Positions 39,001-50,745 of a stretch of 64,000 nt of DNA are shown here, piece after piece. Numbering within the stretch: the stretch's first letter is position 1; every line of letters starts with the position of its first letter. Position numbers and translations under genes: made by a program. This DNA comes from Lytechinus variegatus (taxonomy: Eukaryota; Echinodermata; Echinoidea; Temnopleuroida; Toxopneustidae). Under the pieces are notes generated by a model. That model saw only the letters and a program-made list of their open reading frames with translations. It was not told where the DNA came from and searched no databases. The stretch is from positions 40,876,922 through 40,940,921 of the forward strand of contig NC_054743.1 of assembly GCF_018143015.1 (NCBI RefSeq), written 5' to 3'.

Positions 39001-39368
39001 GCTTTTTTGCACGTCCTGATGGAAGAGTGTTCTCGTGACTCGGTAAACGATGAAAGCGAAACTAAAGAACAGACCTCGTGATCGTTCATAAATTCTATGA
39101 CGTCACCAAAACACATCCAACAATCATTGATTAGCATAATCTATGTAATCAAAGAAATGGTTTAGTATTCCACCTTAATGATTCAAAGAGCTTAACGCCA
39201 ATAGTGAAAAATACAACCTAATAAAGCAAAAAAGTATAGACCTACACAGTTATAAAAATATGATTGTAAAAAAAATCAATGATTTTATTTAGGTATACTC
39301 ACCCAAAGGCAGAAGTTCAAGATGAACAAAAAGCATTTAGCAATCTTTGGTCCACAACCAGCCACCAT
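33093..39368 (-). CDS. CD63-like tetraspanin, copy 3 (7 coding exons)
   Basis: Third tandem tetraspanin gene, 5.9 kb from copy 2. Exons in reading order: 39368-39303, 37977-37786, 37396-37322, 36157-36059, 35392-35219, 34354-34271 and 33164-33093 (stop included), 253 residues, all introns phase 0 with GT-AG borders. The protein begins MVAGCGPKIAKCF. TM2 ends in GCCGAIGENSC, TM3 is YFMFVLIIVLAEAALGI, the large loop has CCG at 147-149 and VPESCC at about 168-173, and TM4 ends in VFACCVISGI. The loop has six cysteines and three N-glycosylation sequons (Asn 125, 176, 184), the most of the three copies, because exon 5 is longest here (174 nt). The tail is GYDKYA. In exon 6, 20 of 28 residues match copy 2 and 15 of 28 match copy 1, so copies 2 and 3 look like the younger pair. 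Intron 6 holds a LINE fragment and a small hAT-like element lies in intron 5. Confidence 0.93.
33230..33830 (-). mobile_element. LINE 3' fragment
   Basis: A minus-strand frame ends with RNWGYYAEHITCKYIRHYGP then DIWNNFPDNIKSCSTI. This resembles the extreme C-terminus of CR1/Jockey-group reverse transcriptases, where a WN(S/N)LP motif precedes a lysine-rich tail. The rest is AT-rich and resembles a 3' UTR. It lies in intron 6 of tetraspanin copy 3. The 5' boundary is uncertain. Confidence 0.6.
34731..34958. mobile_element. Short hAT-like MITE with 8-bp target duplication
   Basis: A 228-bp element with left end CACTAGCGTATCTA, then a G-run, and right end TAGGTACGCCACTG. It is flanked by a perfect 8-bp direct repeat CTGGCAAC at 34723-34730 and 34959-34966. 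The ends are of the CAGTGGCGTA type found at 14675-15970. It has no GCGAAGC box. It lies in intron 5 of tetraspanin copy 3. Confidence 0.88.
35465..35635. repeat. ATC/CAC-type microsatellite
   Basis: A run of CATCAT, CAGCAG and CACCAC triplets. It lies in intron 4 of tetraspanin copy 3. The histidine- and methionine-rich frames across it are not genes. Confidence 0.85.
37553..37740. repeat. ATC-type microsatellite
   Basis: A nearly continuous CATCATCAT run with some CACCAT interruptions, filling most of intron 2 of tetraspanin copy 3 and ending about 45 bp from exon 2. Confidence 0.88.
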
Positions 39369-39371
39369 TTT

Positions 39372-41015
39372 TATTTGATTGTGATATTTCTAATCCGAAG
39401 TAAGTAAATGTTAATTCCAATGCAGAGCCTTCACTCTTTTCTGTAATGTGTATGAAGGCCTATATTCAACTTGTCTATGATTGGAAACGAATGTGACTGG
39501 AGTTAAAAAGGCGCGCAGAAGTCCTTATATACCAGCAATACCTCACAGAATCACGATACAGCTCCTGCGATCAAGCAGTTTGAACTACAATATGTAGCTG
39601 ATGTAATTTCCCTATATAGGAAGCGATGTAATGACCAGCGTGACTATGATCTGACGATAATATACACATACATGTACATGCATGCGAGGAATAAGCATAT
39701 ATATTACTCGAGTTCAAAGTCCATGTTTGCGAGGGTAGATGTCAAAGTGAAGACATCGTCTAAGTGTGGTTAAATGGATAAGTCTCGGTATGATCACGAC
39801 AATTGGGGTTTCGCACCACAACGCTGAACGAATTTAAGAACACAGTAAATGCATTGAAGAGGCAAATCAAATCCCAACAAACAACTGGGAGGTCTTTGTC
39901 GGAGATTGGTGAACCGTAACAGTAGTCTCTAAGCTGACGAAAATATATTGCAAAATATATCGCTACTGTTTTGATTCGCCAATCGACATAGACTTCTTGA
40001 GTGGCTTTTGTCGTGAAAGGCATTTGCTATGTTCTTAAAGAGCGAAATAAGTGGTACATGTAGTACGAAAACTCCCTAGATATAGCGCTAAGACGCCGTG
40101 ACTTGTGATATACTTGGTGCTCTTTTCCTCTTTATGATAAGATTTTCCATCTATATACTAATCATAATGTGCATGTGTATTTTAATGAAAATCTGGAAGA
40201 ACGACTCTTCAGTCCCATGAATTTACCCTTCTAATTTGTTCCTTATTTGACCCCGATATTCATATAGTAATGAGCGAGGTAGAATTGTTAAGTGACATCA
40301 ATTTAAAATTTGGTGATGTCACCCCTACCTCATAACTCCGAATTAAAAAGCAAGATGGCGGAATTAGGGTTAAGATTTGCGAAAGGCCTCACGAAGAAAA
40401 TATACTTGTCATGATGTATGCTGCAGCTGAGAGTAGGACCTAATGACGACTACGAACAATCTTTCCTTTCGAATCCTTTATCCAAAGTTAATTGGAAACG
40501 TTACGGTTTTGTTTGAAGGAGTCGCACTCATTTCTTCCTTAAAGATGTTAAAACAGACACTTTGTTTCGAGCTCTCACTAGCATCAATTTACACACGGGC
40601 AAATGGTTTATTCCATGAATTATATTAGGCAATTACACATGCTCGAGCGAAATTTTTTTTTTTTTTTGGGGGGGAGGGGGCGAAATCCCGAAGGGGGCAC
40701 AATATTTTTGACAGCGTGAGATACCGAAGCGATCAAGCGGGAGAGGGTGTAGGACCCCCCCCCCACAGTAAGGACTTTGTGTAAAAATGGACTACAAAGT
40801 TGCGTTTCTAAGAGCATTCAAAAATAAATTTCTTGAAATTCAAACATAAAATTCACTACGAAAGACTATACTCACAATCTATGAGAACCTATGAAATCTA
40901 CGCGCAAAACGATCGCTTCGGAATGCGTTTTTGTGTCTGATCAATTAAATTTCCTATATTGACTCAAAATACCAGAAATTACATTTTTCATGCAATATCC
41001 TTTCAGTAATATTTA
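39372..41015. other. Upstream flank of tetraspanin copy 3, no gene recognised
   Basis: The promoter of copy 3 should lie here. No TATA box stands out. A degenerate patch at about 40640-40765 (T-run, G-run, AGCGTGAGATACCGAAGCGA) looks like an eroded hAT-like element of the kind seen at 14675 but I could not define its ends. Confidence 0.45.
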
Positions 41016-41018
41016 TAT

Positions 41019-41158
41019 AATATTGACTGGCCTTGAGGGAGATACCAAATATATTTCCCAAACTAGTCTCATATTGCCCCGAGTCGAAGACGAGGGCAAT
41101 ATGGGTCTAGTGAGGGAAATATTTTTGGTATCTCCCGAAAGTAACGCCAGTCAATATT
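41019..41158. mobile_element. MITE-like palindrome (AATATTGACTGGC)
   Basis: The left half AATATTGACTGGCCTTGAGG, GGGAGATACCAAATATATTT and CCCAAACTAG is mirrored on the right by CTAGTGAGGGAAATATTTTT GGTATCTCCC and GCCAGTCAATATT. The 140 bp fold into one hairpin around ATTGCCCCGAGTCGAAGACG. Confidence 0.82.
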
Positions 41159-42146
41159 ATTATTATTACCTGTTACCTCTTTCTGATTGATAGATCATAT
41201 AACCAAATTGTTTGACTTACCTTGGTCAAGCCTCTAGTGTCAATTCTGCACTTTACCATTATGACGTACTTACAATCGCTCGGATCCAGTGTTGTCTTTA
41301 TTATATTGTTGGTGCGCGGATCCTTATGAAGCGTATCTCTTTATACGCATCCACAAATGCGCTGGGGATTGATGAGCTCGGAATACGGATATTATGGACC
41401 GCTAATTATTGTACGTAGGTGCAGTAGGAAAATTACTCTTTTCGGGGAGGAGGGGTGTACGAATATTATGGTCACTCGTCATTCAGCTGATCGCTGACCG
41501 AGCCATTGTGACGTAGTTTATGTTGAGTTAATCAGTTAGACAGACAAAATACGCGTTTATATCATGTCTCCAAAATGCCTCATTCAGGTAATAATTATAT
41601 GTATATTTACATACACGGACGACGCGAGAGAGCACAATTATCATAATCATCATAATTTTCAAGTAATTCCTGTCAGAACAAGGAGTGTATTAAGCAGAAG
41701 AAGCGCAACAACAAAAACAAAATAAATTCTAATGAATGTCTTTTCAAGTTCAAAATGTCATACTGTTCTGACGTGGCAGACGTCGATAAGCATTGAGATA
41801 CCCATTCTATGCAAATCACTTCTGAAATCAGCATTGGAGAGTCCCTGATTATCCATGCATGGGCAATACATTTCATATTTTATAACTGAAGGAAAAAGAA
41901 ATATGTCATCAAGCTTAATTGTCTAACAATTCAAAACTTTTCTGAAAATCATTAAAGTTTAAAACATTCATTACTTGATTTATGTGTTTCCTTTTGCATG
42001 TTTTGTATGGCTGTGAAGCACTTTTAGATGACCCCTTCAAAATCTTCTTCTTTTTTCCATATTTTCTCGGGAAAATGTGACCATAACTAGGAAATGATGA
42101 TTATCAAATTCCAGGAAATATTCATTTGTAAATAATCATGAACTGA

Positions 42147-42723
42147 TTAAAGGGATTGTCCGGGCTGAAAATATTCATATCCTAATACATAGGGTAGAAT
42201 TCATTGAGCAGAATGCCGAAAATTTTATCAAAATCGGATAACAAATAATAAAGTTATTGACGTTTAAAATTTAGCAATATTTTGTGAAAACAGTCGTCAT
42301 GAATATTTATTAGGTGGGCTGATGATGTCACATCTCCACATTCTGTTTTCTTATGTTATTACATAAAATCATATTTTTTCATTATCTCATACTAGTGTGA
42401 ACAATATGTCTCCCTTATAATGACGTAAGTTGCAGCAATAAATATCTAATGCACTAAATCGGATGTCAATCCAATTTTTCTAGTTCTTGAAGGAAAAAAT
42501 TGAATAAACCTAATAAAATACAAAAGAACAAGTGGAGATGTGACATCATCAGCCGACCTAATGAATATTCATGACGACTGTTTTCACAAATATTGCTTAA
42601 CTTTTAAATTCAATAACTTTGCTATTTGTTATCCGACTTTGATGAAATTTTAAACATTTTGCTCAGTGAATTTTACTCTATTTATTAAACTATAAATACT
42701 TTCAGCCCGGACCATCCCTTTAA
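42147..42723. mobile_element. MITE with TTAA-ended inverted repeats
   Basis: Ends TTAAAGGGATTGTCCGGGCT and the complement of the right end, TTAAAGGGATGGTCCGGGCT, form an inverted repeat of about 29 bp with two mismatches. The arms stay complementary for more than 150 bp. TTAA at both ends could be a piggyBac-type target site but is also part of the inverted repeat, so this cannot be decided here. Relatives: 25952-26537 and 55994-56390. Confidence 0.85.
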
Positions 42724-42724
42724 C

Positions 42725-43990
42725 AAACTACCGCAGTTCATAGTGTACATTATGTAACATTATTAGAAGAAAACAATTACATTCCAATAGCGGATATGGT
42801 TGTCGGTACACCATGTGGAGTTTTCGAAAAAGTGGATAGAGGAAGAAGTGAAATTGATAGGAGAGGAAGTGAACAGTTGATAGTCGAGTATATTTTTTTT
42901 GTTCAAATGCGCGTAGTCCTGAAAAAGACAGTAAACCAGAAAAGGTATAGAAGAGGATTGAGTAGTTGATAGATGAGTACTCCTGCTCTGCACTACATTC
43001 ACCGACTCAGGCTAGCATCTTCTCATTTATCCAATAATCCAACTACTCAAGCCTCTTTAACTCTTTAACCTTTTCTGTTTTACAGTCACTTTCAGATCCC
43101 ATATGTTGCTCCAGTAGCTAGCGTTCACGCGCGTTAGTGATATCGGTTCCGATCTGAGCGTTTCTGGGCAAGTGCGCGTTTGTTAGCCGACACAGCCAGC
43201 ATTGCATTGGTGAACCACATTTAATTTGCCATTCGGTTTTAGTCTGAAATGTATTCATTAAAAGGTTAAACGTTATCACACTGCAGTAAGATGGAAAAGG
43301 GACTTATCAAAGGTATGTTTCACAGAGGGACATGTACGTCAAAAGACGCGAGGCTTACTATGATTATGAAATTTTTTCATTTTTGACAATGGAAATGACA
43401 ATTTTTAGGCAGAAAAGTGCCTTCATCGTTTACATTTGTCTTTGAATAATTTATCATTTTTTTCTATAGGGGAGGAGGGGGGGGGGGCAAAATCTCGTTT
43501 TGCCCCCCACCCCCCCCAAATTTTTTTTTATCGGGGGGGGGGCAAGTGCCCCCCTGCCCCCCCCCCCCCCCGCTTCCGGCGCCCTTGGACACTGTTATGT
43601 CAGTTAGGCTTAATATTGGCCCCAAAATGACGGTTCTTCCTCTTTAACAATCTTATCGCAACCCCACTATGTCGGCTCTTTTATTGTTTTTGATCTATCG
43701 GCAAAATGGTCCATCTGACCATAATATCTACTCATCACTGACCGGCAGTTAAAGATGACGGTTGTGTCACTTATAGTCTGCCAGAGGATCACGTTGGATC
43801 ATGGACTAACGTGCTAGCGGATTGTGATCAGCGAAATAAACACTAGCTTTTAAAACGTCAGTAACGCTTGATTCACTCACCCTCTCACACACATGACACA
43901 CACCCACACACTCTGTAGGGCCCTTAACCGTAAAAGAAATATATCAAATTTTAAAGCCTCAATAATAACACTTGATTCACCCATCCCCCC
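42725..43990. other. Intergenic, G/C-run patch, no gene recognised
   Basis: Plain sequence up to about 43460, then a G/C-run patch (43471-43585) ending CGCTTCCGGCGCCCTTGGAC. This resembles one end of a hAT-like element, but the matching end was not found. Confidence 0.45.
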
Positions 43991-44419
43991 CCCCACACCA
44001 GGCGCGGATCCAGGATTTCGTAGGGAGGGGGCCCAAATTCGACCTGATTTTGGCGCCCCTGTGTACTTTTCGGAAAAATGGCGGCCCCTCCCTCCCCCAG
44101 GCAATCATAAGTGCGTTAAATGCATGTTAAATTATCTTATTTCATAGGCACATGAATCAGGGGCAGATCCAGCCTTCGCCAATAAAGGGCCCAGAATTTT
44201 TGTTTAGCCATAATTTCCCCGATCGGCCGCTCGAAGATGTTTTTTTTTCGTTTGTTTATTTGAAGGGGTAGTCTTCTAAGTCATTTCTTAGCTTTATTAT
44301 TTAAATCAACATAAATGTATAATATCATAATCCTTATTTTATAATGCCTGCGCAAAGTGCGAGCAATTTTTTTTTTGAAATTGTATGTATTTTTTCCTAA
44401 AAATTTGTAAATTCTGAAA

Positions 44420-47400
44420 AAAAGCAATAATTACTGCGAACGCAAAGCGCTAGTAGAAATTTTTGATACACGTTTTGAACCGATCGGAAAGGTAGGCCTA
44501 CCAGTCCTGTTAAAGATTGCATACAGTTAGCTATGAAGACGTTATATATTTCAACAATCAAATAATGCGAGCGCGAAGCGCGATCTTAAAAATTTTGACA
44601 TTTTCTCCATAAAGAATGGAAAATTTTTAATTATTTTTGTAATCATGAACACGATAGCTATACAGTATAACTAAACAATTGATGCGAGCGCGAAGTGCAA
44701 GCGGAAAAATTCTAGATTTAGACCTAAAACGGGACACTCTATTCATGTTTCCTAAATCATGAAAAAGATGAGTAACAGGGGATCTTCCTACATTAATAAT
44801 GCGAGCGCAAAGCGCGAGCAGAAAATGTTTGTATACGTTTTGAACTGATCAAAAAGTTCCTTTTAAGGACTGCTTGCATTTAGCCATGAAGACATTAGAT
44901 ATTTCATCAATCAAATAATGTGAGCGCGAAGCGCGAGCTAAATTTTTTTGACATTTCTACATAAAGAATAGTAAACTTTGATACAATATACTTAATTACA
45001 GAAAAAAAACAATTCGAATCTGTACTGATTCCCAATATTTATCACACACAAATCCATTATTCTATAAACTAAAGACTCTAACAGTATTTGACATAAATAC
45101 ACTTCAAAGTTTACTACTTATGTTTAAGTACGTTATAACATGCTCCCACCTACTTTCATTCCACAATTTTTATTACCTGAATACATCTATTCATTCATAC
45201 TCTGCCTGTAACTCTTCAAAATTCCATTTAATCAACCCCAAACTGCTTATTGCGCAGAGATCCTTATGACACCATGATCCAGATTTGTGGAACTCTCTAC
45301 CAGCAGAGTCTGTAAAACAAACTTCGTCTCTTCATTCATTTAAGACAAACGTTAAATCTATGTTATTTTTAGAATATTTGAAGTAAAATTTTTGTGTCGT
45401 ATCCTTTTTATCGTGAATTTATTCCTCCTTCGATTTAGTTATTACCAATATCTTCATCATGACCACCATCATCTCCATGGCCTTCATCATCATCATCATA
45501 TCACCGTCACCCTCAGCTTTATCATCTTCATTTTTATGCTATAATATTGCATGAATTCATGTTTCGTATTTAAAAATAAATGCCAATTCTGCTTTATAAA
45601 TGTATTAATTCAATTAGTATAAGTTTGGGATTGTCGTTTTTTCAAGCAATTTGCTTATGATGACAATCCTTCTCCTGCAAATTGTGAATATCATATAGTT
45701 TATCATTTTTGTCTAGAATTATTTTTTCAGTACTCTTTATTTATGATTGATGCCAAAAATGCTAACATATTATGTTTATTATGTTGTGAAAAATGTATTA
45801 TACGAATGTTATGGATGCAGAAGAAAATAATAAATCAAGTCAAATTCTAGATTTAGACCTAGAACGGGACACTCTATTCATGTTTCCTAAATCATGAAAA
45901 AAAATGAGTAAGAGGGGATCTTCCTACTTAATAATGCGAGCGCAAAGCGCGAGCAGAAAATGTTTGTATACGTTTGGAACTGATCGAAAAGTGCCTTTTA
46001 AGGACTGCTTGCATTTAGCCATGAAGACATTACATATTTCATGAATCAAATAATGCGAGCGCGAAGAGCGAGCTGAAAATTTTTGACATTTCTACATAAA
46101 GAATGAATAACTTTAATCAGTTTTTGTAATCATGAACAAGATAGCTATATAACTAAACAATTGATGCGAGCGGAACTATTGTAGATTTAGACCTAGAACG
46201 GGACACTATTCATGTTTCCTAAATCATGAAAAAGATGAGTAAGAGGGGATCTTCCTACATTAATAATGCGAGCGCAAAGCACGAGCAGAAAATGTTTGTA
46301 TACGTTTAGAACTGATCGAAAAGTGCCTTTTAGGGACTGCTTGCATTTAGCCATGAAGACATTAGATATTTCATCGATAAAAAAATGCGAGCGCGAAGCG
46401 CGAGCTGAAAATTTTTGACATTTCTACATAAAGAATGGAAAACTTTAATCAGTTTTTTTAATCATGAACAAGATAGCTATATAAATAAACAATTGATGCG
46501 AGCGGAAAATTTTAGTTTTAGACCTAGAACGGGACACTATTCATTTCAAGACATTAGATATTTCATCAATCAAATAATGCGAGCGCGAAGCGCGAGCTGA
46601 AAATTTTTGACATTTCTACATAAAGAATGGAAAACTTTAATCAGTTTTTGTAATCATGAACAAGATAGCTATATAACCAAACAATTGATGCGAGCGCGAA
46701 GTGCGTGCGGAAAATTTTAGTTTTAGACCTAAAACGGGACACTATTCATTTCAAGACATTAGATATTTCATCAATCAAATAATGCGAGCGCGAAGCGCGA
46801 ACTGAAAATTTTTGGCATTTCTACATGTAAATAAAGAATGGATAACTTTAATCAGTTTTTGTAATCATGATCAAGATAGCTATATAACTTAACAATTGAT
46901 GCGAGCAGAAAAATTCTAGATTGAGACCTAGAACGGGACAATATTCATGTTTCCTAAATCATGAAAAAGATGAGCAAGAGGGGATCTTCCTACATTAATA
47001 ATGCAAGCGCAAAGCGCGATTAGAAAATGTTTGTATACGTTTTGAACTGATCGAAAAGTGCCTTTTAAGGACTGCTTGCATTTAGCCATGAAGACTTTAC
47101 ATATATCATCAATCAAATAATGTGAGCGCGAAGCGCGAGCTGAAAATTTTTGACATTTCTACATAAAGAATGGAAAACTTTAATAAGTTTTATATAATCA
47201 TGAACAAGATAGCTATATAACTAAACAATTGATGCGAGCGGAAAAATTATAGATTTAGACCTAAAACGGGACACTATTCATTTTTCCTAAATCATGAAAA
47301 AGATGAGTAAAAGGGGATCTTCCTACATTAATAATGCGAGCGGAAAGCGCGAGCAGAAAATGTTTGTATACGTTTTGAACTGATCGAAAAGTGCCTTTTA

Positions 47401-47725
47401 AGGACTGCTTGCATTTAGCCATGAAGACATTACATATTTCACAATCAATTTATGCGAGCGCGAAACGCGAGCGTAAACAAAACCGAGATTTCAACCTTGT
47501 ACGGGATACTCTATTCATGTTTTGTAAATCATGAAAGGGATGAGAAAGGGGATCTTCTTACATTAATAATACGAGCACAAAGGGCGAGCAGATTTTTTTT
47601 TATATTGTGATCTGAAACTGGATAACTGAATGAAAATGCCCGGGCGTGTTTCAGATTAAGACCTAGAATCTAGGCATTCTAAACAATCTTTTATCATGAA
47701 AATAAAAGCGAGCGCGAAACGCGAG
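44420..47725. repeat. Satellite-like array of GCGAGCGCGAAGCGCGAGC boxes
   Basis: About eighteen copies of a GC-rich box in an AT-rich background, typically preceded by AATAATGC and followed by GAAAATTTTT. Three monomer types can be told apart by what follows: type A (GACATTTCTACATAAAGAAT), type B (TTCTAGATTTAGACC) and type C (GTTTGTATACGTTT). The higher-order period is about 332 bp, measured between type C boxes at 45942 and 46274 and at 47009 and 47342. Between about 46390 and 46900 an A-B two-box unit of about 200 bp is repeated instead. Interrupted by a LINE fragment at about 44990-45838. Confidence 0.88.
44990..45838 (+). mobile_element. LINE 3' fragment inserted in the box array
   Basis: The plus strand has DPDLWNSLPAESVKQTSSLH followed by SFKTNVKSMLFLEYLK and a stop at 45276-45386. 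This is the characteristic C-terminus of CR1/Jockey-group reverse transcriptases. About 450 bp of AT-rich 3' UTR-like sequence follows, ending AATAATAAATC, after which the array resumes in mid-monomer. It is heavily 5'-truncated. Confidence 0.72.
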
Positions 47726-48009
47726 CTTAAAATATTTGATATTCCGATCTGATATTTCAAACACTTTGTAGGAAACTTGTAAGGTGGATATAAATCGCAT
47801 TTGATAAAGAGCTGATATGTTTCATTATTACTTTAATTTTGAGACATAGGACCTTGACATCCTTAGGACATGTTATCATATGAATATGATGACTATATAT
47901 CTTCCTATTTATCTTGCTAAGCGCGAGATCAAACAAAAGTGACAATTTAATTATTAAATTGATATCTTACTATTAATGCATAATGAGGGCGCGGAATCTG
48001 ATGATATTA

Positions 48010-48215
48010 TGGCCTGAACACTGCACCCCTAAATTTCAAATTGAACTCCTAGGGATGCAATTTTGAACCCACATGGTGCAAAAATGAACCCCAACCGCAG
48101 GATTCAATTTTTGAACCCCAAATCAGGGGTTCAATTTTTGAACCCATAGGGTGCTGATTTTGCATCAACCTTTCGGGGTTAAATTTTCTGAACCTTTTTT
48201 TCTTAGTGTGTGCAA
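48010..48215. repeat. TTGAACCC-rich palindromic repeat
   Basis: Repeated TTCAAWTTTTGAACCC-like motifs, with the inverse GGGGTTCAATTTTTGAACCC in the middle. The left end CACTGCACCCCTAA and right end TTTTCTTAGTGTG are weakly inverted. It is probably a MITE of the TGAACCC style. Confidence 0.5.
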
Positions 48216-48429
48216 GTAAACTTCAAAATTTCTGTAAATAATATCTATCAATATATCCATCAGTGTTGTAGTCAAGGCTGAAACCTCCAAGGCCAAGGCT
48301 TTAATACCCAAGACCAAGGCTTCAATCCCCAAGGCCAAGGCCAAGGCATGGAAACCCAAGGCCTAAAAACCTCAAGGCCAAGGCATTTCAAACTTTCAAT
48401 ATATGGGACAATGAGCCAACAACAAGGCG

Positions 48430-49870
48430 GCAGTTCGAATATCAGTTTCGCGCCCCTACATGTAGGTCGATCATCAATTTGGCCCCCCCCCCCCCCGTTC
48501 GAACATCGATTCGGCCCCCAGTTCGAACATCATTTTGGCATCCCTTCGAACTCGATTTGCCTTCCCTAGTTCCAATATCATTTCGCCCCCCTAGCTCGAG
48601 TATCAATTTGGCGCCCCCTAGTTTGAACATCAATTCGGCGCCCCCTTGTTTGAGTATCAATTTGGCGCCCCCTACCGCGAATATCGATTCGGCCCCCCTC
48701 CCAAGTTCGAGTATCAATTTGGTGCCCCCACTTCGAACATTATTTCGGCGCCCTCCTAGTTCGAATATCAGTTCGGCGCCCCTACATGTAGGTCAATCAT
48801 CAATTTGCCCCCCCCCCCGTTCGAACATCAATTCGGCCCCCAGTTCGAACATCATTTTGGCATACCTTCGAACTCAATTTGCCTTCCCTAGTTAGAATAT
48901 CATTTCGCCCCCCTAGTTCGAGTATCAATTTTGCGACCCCCCCCTAGTTTGAACATCAATTCGGCGCCCCCTAGTTTGAGTATCAATTTGGCGCCCCCTA
49001 CCTCGAACCTCGATTCGGCCTCCCTCCCTAGTTCGAGTATCATTTCGGCGCCCTCCTAGTTCGAATATCAATTCGGCGCCCCTACATGTAGGTCCAACAT
49101 TAATTTGGCGCCCCTACATGTAGGTCGATCATCAATTCGCCCCCCCGTTCGAACATAAATTCGGCCCCCAGTTGGAACATCATTTTGGCATCCCTTCGAA
49201 CTCAATTTGCCTTCCCTAGTTCGAATCGCCCCCCCCCCCCCCTAGCTCGAGTATCAATTTTGCGCCCCCCTAGTTCGAACATCATTTTAACATCCCTTCG
49301 AACATCATTTCGGCGCCCTCCAAGATCGAATATCAATTCGGCGCCCCTACATGTAGGTCCAACATCAATTTGGCGCCCCTACATGTAGGTCGATCATCAA
49401 TTCGGCGCCCCTACATGTAGGTCGATCACCAATTCGCCCCCCCCCCCCCCGTTCGAACATAAATTCAGCCCCCAGTTCGAACATCATTTTGGCATCCCTT
49501 CGAACTCAATTTGCCTTCCCTAGTTCGAATATCATTCCCCCTAGCTCGAGTATCAATTTTGCACCCCCTAGTTTGAACATCGATTCGGCCCCCCCCCCCC
49601 AGAGCTCGAACATCGATTCGGCCCCCTCCCAGTTCGAACATCATTTCGGCGCCCTAGCTCGAGTATCAATTTGGCCCCCCTAGTTCGAATACCATTTCGC
49701 CCCCCTCGCTCGAGTATCAATTTGGCGCCCCCTAGTTCCAACATCAATTTGGCGACCCTACGTCGACCATCAATTCGCCCCCCCCCGTTCAAACATCAAT
49801 TCTGCCCCCAGTTTGAACAGCATTTTGACATTCCTTCGAACATCATTTCAGCGCCCTTTTGGTTCGAACA
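48430..49870. repeat. 27-bp monomer satellite (TTCGAACATCAATTCGGCGCC)
   Basis: About fifty monomers of roughly 25-31 bp, each built of GTTCGAA-CATCAATTTGGCG-CCCCCTA variants. The palindromes TTCGAA, GGCGCC and CTCGAG alternate along the array. A higher-order unit of about 300-330 bp is marked by GCCCCTACATGTAGGTCGATC and GGCATCCCTTCGAACTC, seen from about 48451, 48777, 49080 and 49345. The proline/serine-rich frames across it follow the repeat and are not genes. Confidence 0.85.
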
Positions 49871-50745
49871 TCATTTTCTTTCCTCCTCTTCCTCTTTTTT
49901 CTTCTCGTCCTTCCCCTCTTCCTCTCCCCTTTCTTCTCTTCTTTCCCCCTTTCTCTCTTTCTTTTTTTCTTCTCTTCTTTCTTCCATCTTCCTCTTTCTT
50001 CTCCTTTTCCCCTCTTCCTCTCTCTTTTCCCCCCTCTTCCTCTTTTTTCCCCTCCCCTCCCTTTTCTTCTCTTCCTTCCCCCTCTTCCTCTTTTTTCTCT
50101 TTCTTTCCCCTCTTCTTTCCCCCTTTTTTCTTTTCTTTCCCCTCTTCCTTTCCCCTTTTCTTCCCCCTTCTCTCTCTTTTTTCCTCTTCTTTCTTCCCTC
50201 TTCCTCTCTTTCCTTTTTTCTCCTTTTCCCCTCTTCCTCTCTCCCCCCCCTCTTCCTCTTTTTTCTTCTCCCTCCCACTCCCTTTTTCTTCTCTTCCTTC
50301 CCCCTTTTCCTCTTTTTTCTCTTTCTTTCCCCTCTTTTCTCCTCTTCTTTTCTTTCCCCTCTCTTTTTTCTTCTCTTCTTTCCTCTCTCTCCCTCCCCTT
50401 TCTTTTCTTCTCTTCCTCCTTTTCTTTTCTCTTTTTCTTCTCTTCCTTTCCCCTCTTCCCCTCTTTCTCTTTTTTCTCCTTTTCTTTTCCCTCTCTTTTT
50501 CCTTCTCTTTCTTTCCCCTTTTCCTCTCTCTTTTCCTTCCCTTCCTTCCCCCTCTTCCCTTTTCTCCTTTTTTCCCCCCTTTTCTCTCTCTTTTTTCCCC
50601 TCTTCTTTTCCTCCTCTCCCCTCTCTCTTTTCCCTTTTTCTTTTCCCCCCTTTTCCTCTCTTTTTTCTTCCCTTCTTCCTTTCTTCTTTTTTCTTTTCTT
50701 TCCCCTCTTCCCCTCTTTTTCTCTTCTTTCCCTCTCTCTTTTTTT
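49871..50745. repeat. 875-bp polypyrimidine tract
   Basis: Almost pure C/T on the plus strand (TTCTCTTCTTTCCCC-like text), with very few purines. It abuts the C-run end of the 6.8-kb element. All frames on both strands are open because stop codons need both A and T/G, so frames of around 350 codons here have no coding meaning. Confidence 0.92.

Noticed and set aside
44420-47725. Regularly spaced palindromic boxes that look a little like a CRISPR array
   Set aside because: The genome is eukaryotic, the spacers are themselves repeated rather than unique, and there are no cas genes.
48442-49792. Proline-rich and glycine/leucine-rich repeat proteins on either strand
   Set aside because: The frames follow the 27-bp monomer; there is no start context, splice structure or non-repeat domain.
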